From CBDCCV01 sp965215025 (GTDB lineage: Bacteria; Bacteroidota; Rhodothermia; Rhodothermales; Salinibacteraceae): a DNA stretch of 64,000 nucleotides. The notes under the pieces are model-generated. The model had not been told where the DNA came from, did no database searches, and was given only the letters and a program-made list of their open reading frames with translations. The stretch covers positions 186,001 through 250,000 of the forward strand of contig CBDCCV010000001.1 of assembly GCA_965215025.1 (NCBI GenBank), in the 5' to 3' direction. The position numbers and the translations under genes were made by a program. Position 1 is the first letter of the stretch. Each line of letters opens with the position of its first letter. This document shows, piece by piece, positions 63,216 through 64,000 of this stretch.

Positions 63216-63893
63216 ATGACCGTCGAGGTGTTCGCCGACATCGCGTGCCCGTTCTGCTACATCGGCGAGCGGCACTTTGAGCAGGCGCTTGCCGAGGCGC
63301 GCGGGGCCGGCGCGGCGGCGCCTGAGGTGCGGTGGCGCTGGCGGCCGTTTCAGCTTCAGCCGGGGCTGCCTGAGGAAGGGATGGACTGGCGCGCCTTCGC
63401 CGAGAAGAAGTTCGGCGGCTGGGAGCGCGCGCAGGCCGCCTTCCGCCACGTGGCCGAGATGGGTGCCGCGGCCGGACTCGAGATGCACCCCGACCGCATC
63501 GCCCGGGCCGTCAACACGGCGAAGGCGCACCGCCTCGTGCTGTGGGCCGCCGAGGAAGGCGACGCGGGCGCGCCGCAGCGCCTGGCCGAGGCGCTCTTTG
63601 CCGCCTACTTCACCAGGGGGCGCGACGTGGGCAGCGTCGAAACGCTGGCGGCGCTCGCCGAAGAGACCGGCCTCGACGCCGCCGGCGCCCGCGCCATGCT
63701 CGCCTCGGAGCGCTTCGCGCCCGAGGTGGAGCGGAGCCAAGAGGAGGCGCGCCGCCTCGGCGTAACGGGCGTGCCGTTCTACGTCTTCCATCCGGGTGGG
63801 GCGGGCGGCGGAGACGCCTACGCGGTAAGCGGTGCGCAGCCCGTCGCCGTCTTCCGCAAGGCGCTTTCTAACCCCACGCCCCATGCCGGCTGA
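63216..63893 (+). CDS. DsbA-family oxidoreductase (FrnE-like)
   Basis: A 225-residue thioredoxin-fold protein with the CPFC motif (Cys11 and Cys14) directly after the first strand and a long helical insertion. Text such as FADIACPFCYIGERHFEQAL, WRPFQLQPGLPEEGMDW, NTAKAHRLVLWAAEEG and GVTGVPFYVF is typical of the FrnE/DsbA-like subfamily. There is no signal peptide, so it acts in the cytoplasm, where FrnE proteins are tied to redox stress. It lies 80 bases after the nitrilase gene, same strand. Confidence 0.9.
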   Translation: MTVEVFADIACPFCYIGERHFEQALAEARGAGAAAPEVRWRWRPFQLQPGLPEEGMDWRAFAEKKFGGWERAQAAFRHVAEMGAAAGLEMHPDRIARAVNTAKAHRLVLWAAEEGDAGAPQRLAEALFAAYFTRGRDVGSVETLAALAEETGLDAAGARAMLASERFAPEVERSQEEARRLGVTGVPFYVFHPGGAGGGDAYAVSGAQPVAVFRKALSNPTPHAG

Positions 63894-64000
63894 CTCGGCT
63901 TTGACGCCGGGCTGCCCTACGGCCACCGGCTGGCGCTGTATGAGGACAAAGTCCGTACGGAGCGTGCTGGCAGCTTTTGCTAAGAGCCTTCGGTCTGGCG

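Overview
The window is a piece of a high-GC chromosome, most likely from a Rhodothermota bacterium (the Salinibacter/Rhodothermus/Rubricoccaceae side of the Bacteroidota-like superphylum). The reasons are a very large SprA-type outer-membrane protein, carboxypeptidase-regulatory-domain TonB receptors, a bacillithiol deacetylase (BshB1), an OmpP1/FadL porin, many lipoproteins and an archaeal/eukaryotic-type prolyl-tRNA synthetase. No rRNA, tRNA, CRISPR array or transposase was recognised.

Layout. 0-4 kb, minus strand: three tiny membrane proteins, an NhaC antiporter, a thioredoxin-like protein and a PhoU-like protein. 4-15 kb, minus strand: a housekeeping block with a GH3 hexosaminidase, a membrane protein, NadD, BamD, an LpoA/LivK-like lumen protein, GuaA, GcvH and the conserved efp-accB-accC cluster behind a consensus-like promoter. 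15-18 kb: BshB1, a small unknown protein, an OmpR-family regulator without a kinase, and a DapA-family aldolase. 18-25.6 kb, minus strand: an RND efflux set (membrane fusion protein, pump, TolC) interrupted by an AT-rich WG-repeat gene. 26-32.4 kb, plus strand: a TonB receptor and a 1108-residue phytase-like/LamG-like/sialidase-like lipoprotein. 32.4-37 kb, minus strand: a decayed toxin-antitoxin pair, HtpX, a LysM/RlpA-like protein, a TPR protein and a TPM/LemA pair. 37-46.9 kb, plus strand: sprA behind a long leader with a sigma-54-like site, then lipB and an acidic protein. 47-50 kb, minus strand: DUF423, a lipoprotein, RsfS, a LytR_C protein and a secreted protein with a strong promoter. 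50-52 kb, plus strand: tsaD and mltG. 52-55 kb, minus strand: the porin and a Ser/Arg-tailed lipoprotein. 55-64 kb, plus strand: proS, a frameshifted gene, a PAP2-like protein, a second TonB receptor, an endonuclease/phosphatase lipoprotein, a nitrilase and a DsbA-like protein.

Functional links. Much of the window builds and maintains the envelope: BamD, TolC/RND, SprA, TonB receptors, MltG, RlpA-like, GH3, HtpX and LemA/TPM. GcvH needs lipoate, and LipB supplies the octanoyl precursor. AccB/AccC start fatty-acid synthesis.

The most unusual feature is the density of short dispersed palindromic repeats. At least five families occur, often as inverted (REPIN-like) pairs between genes. In two places they run into coding sequence and appear to provide part of a signal peptide, and in one case the start codon. 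Other notable points are the gene inserted in the efflux operon, the toxin remnant beside an intact antitoxin, and the sigma-54-like site before sprA.
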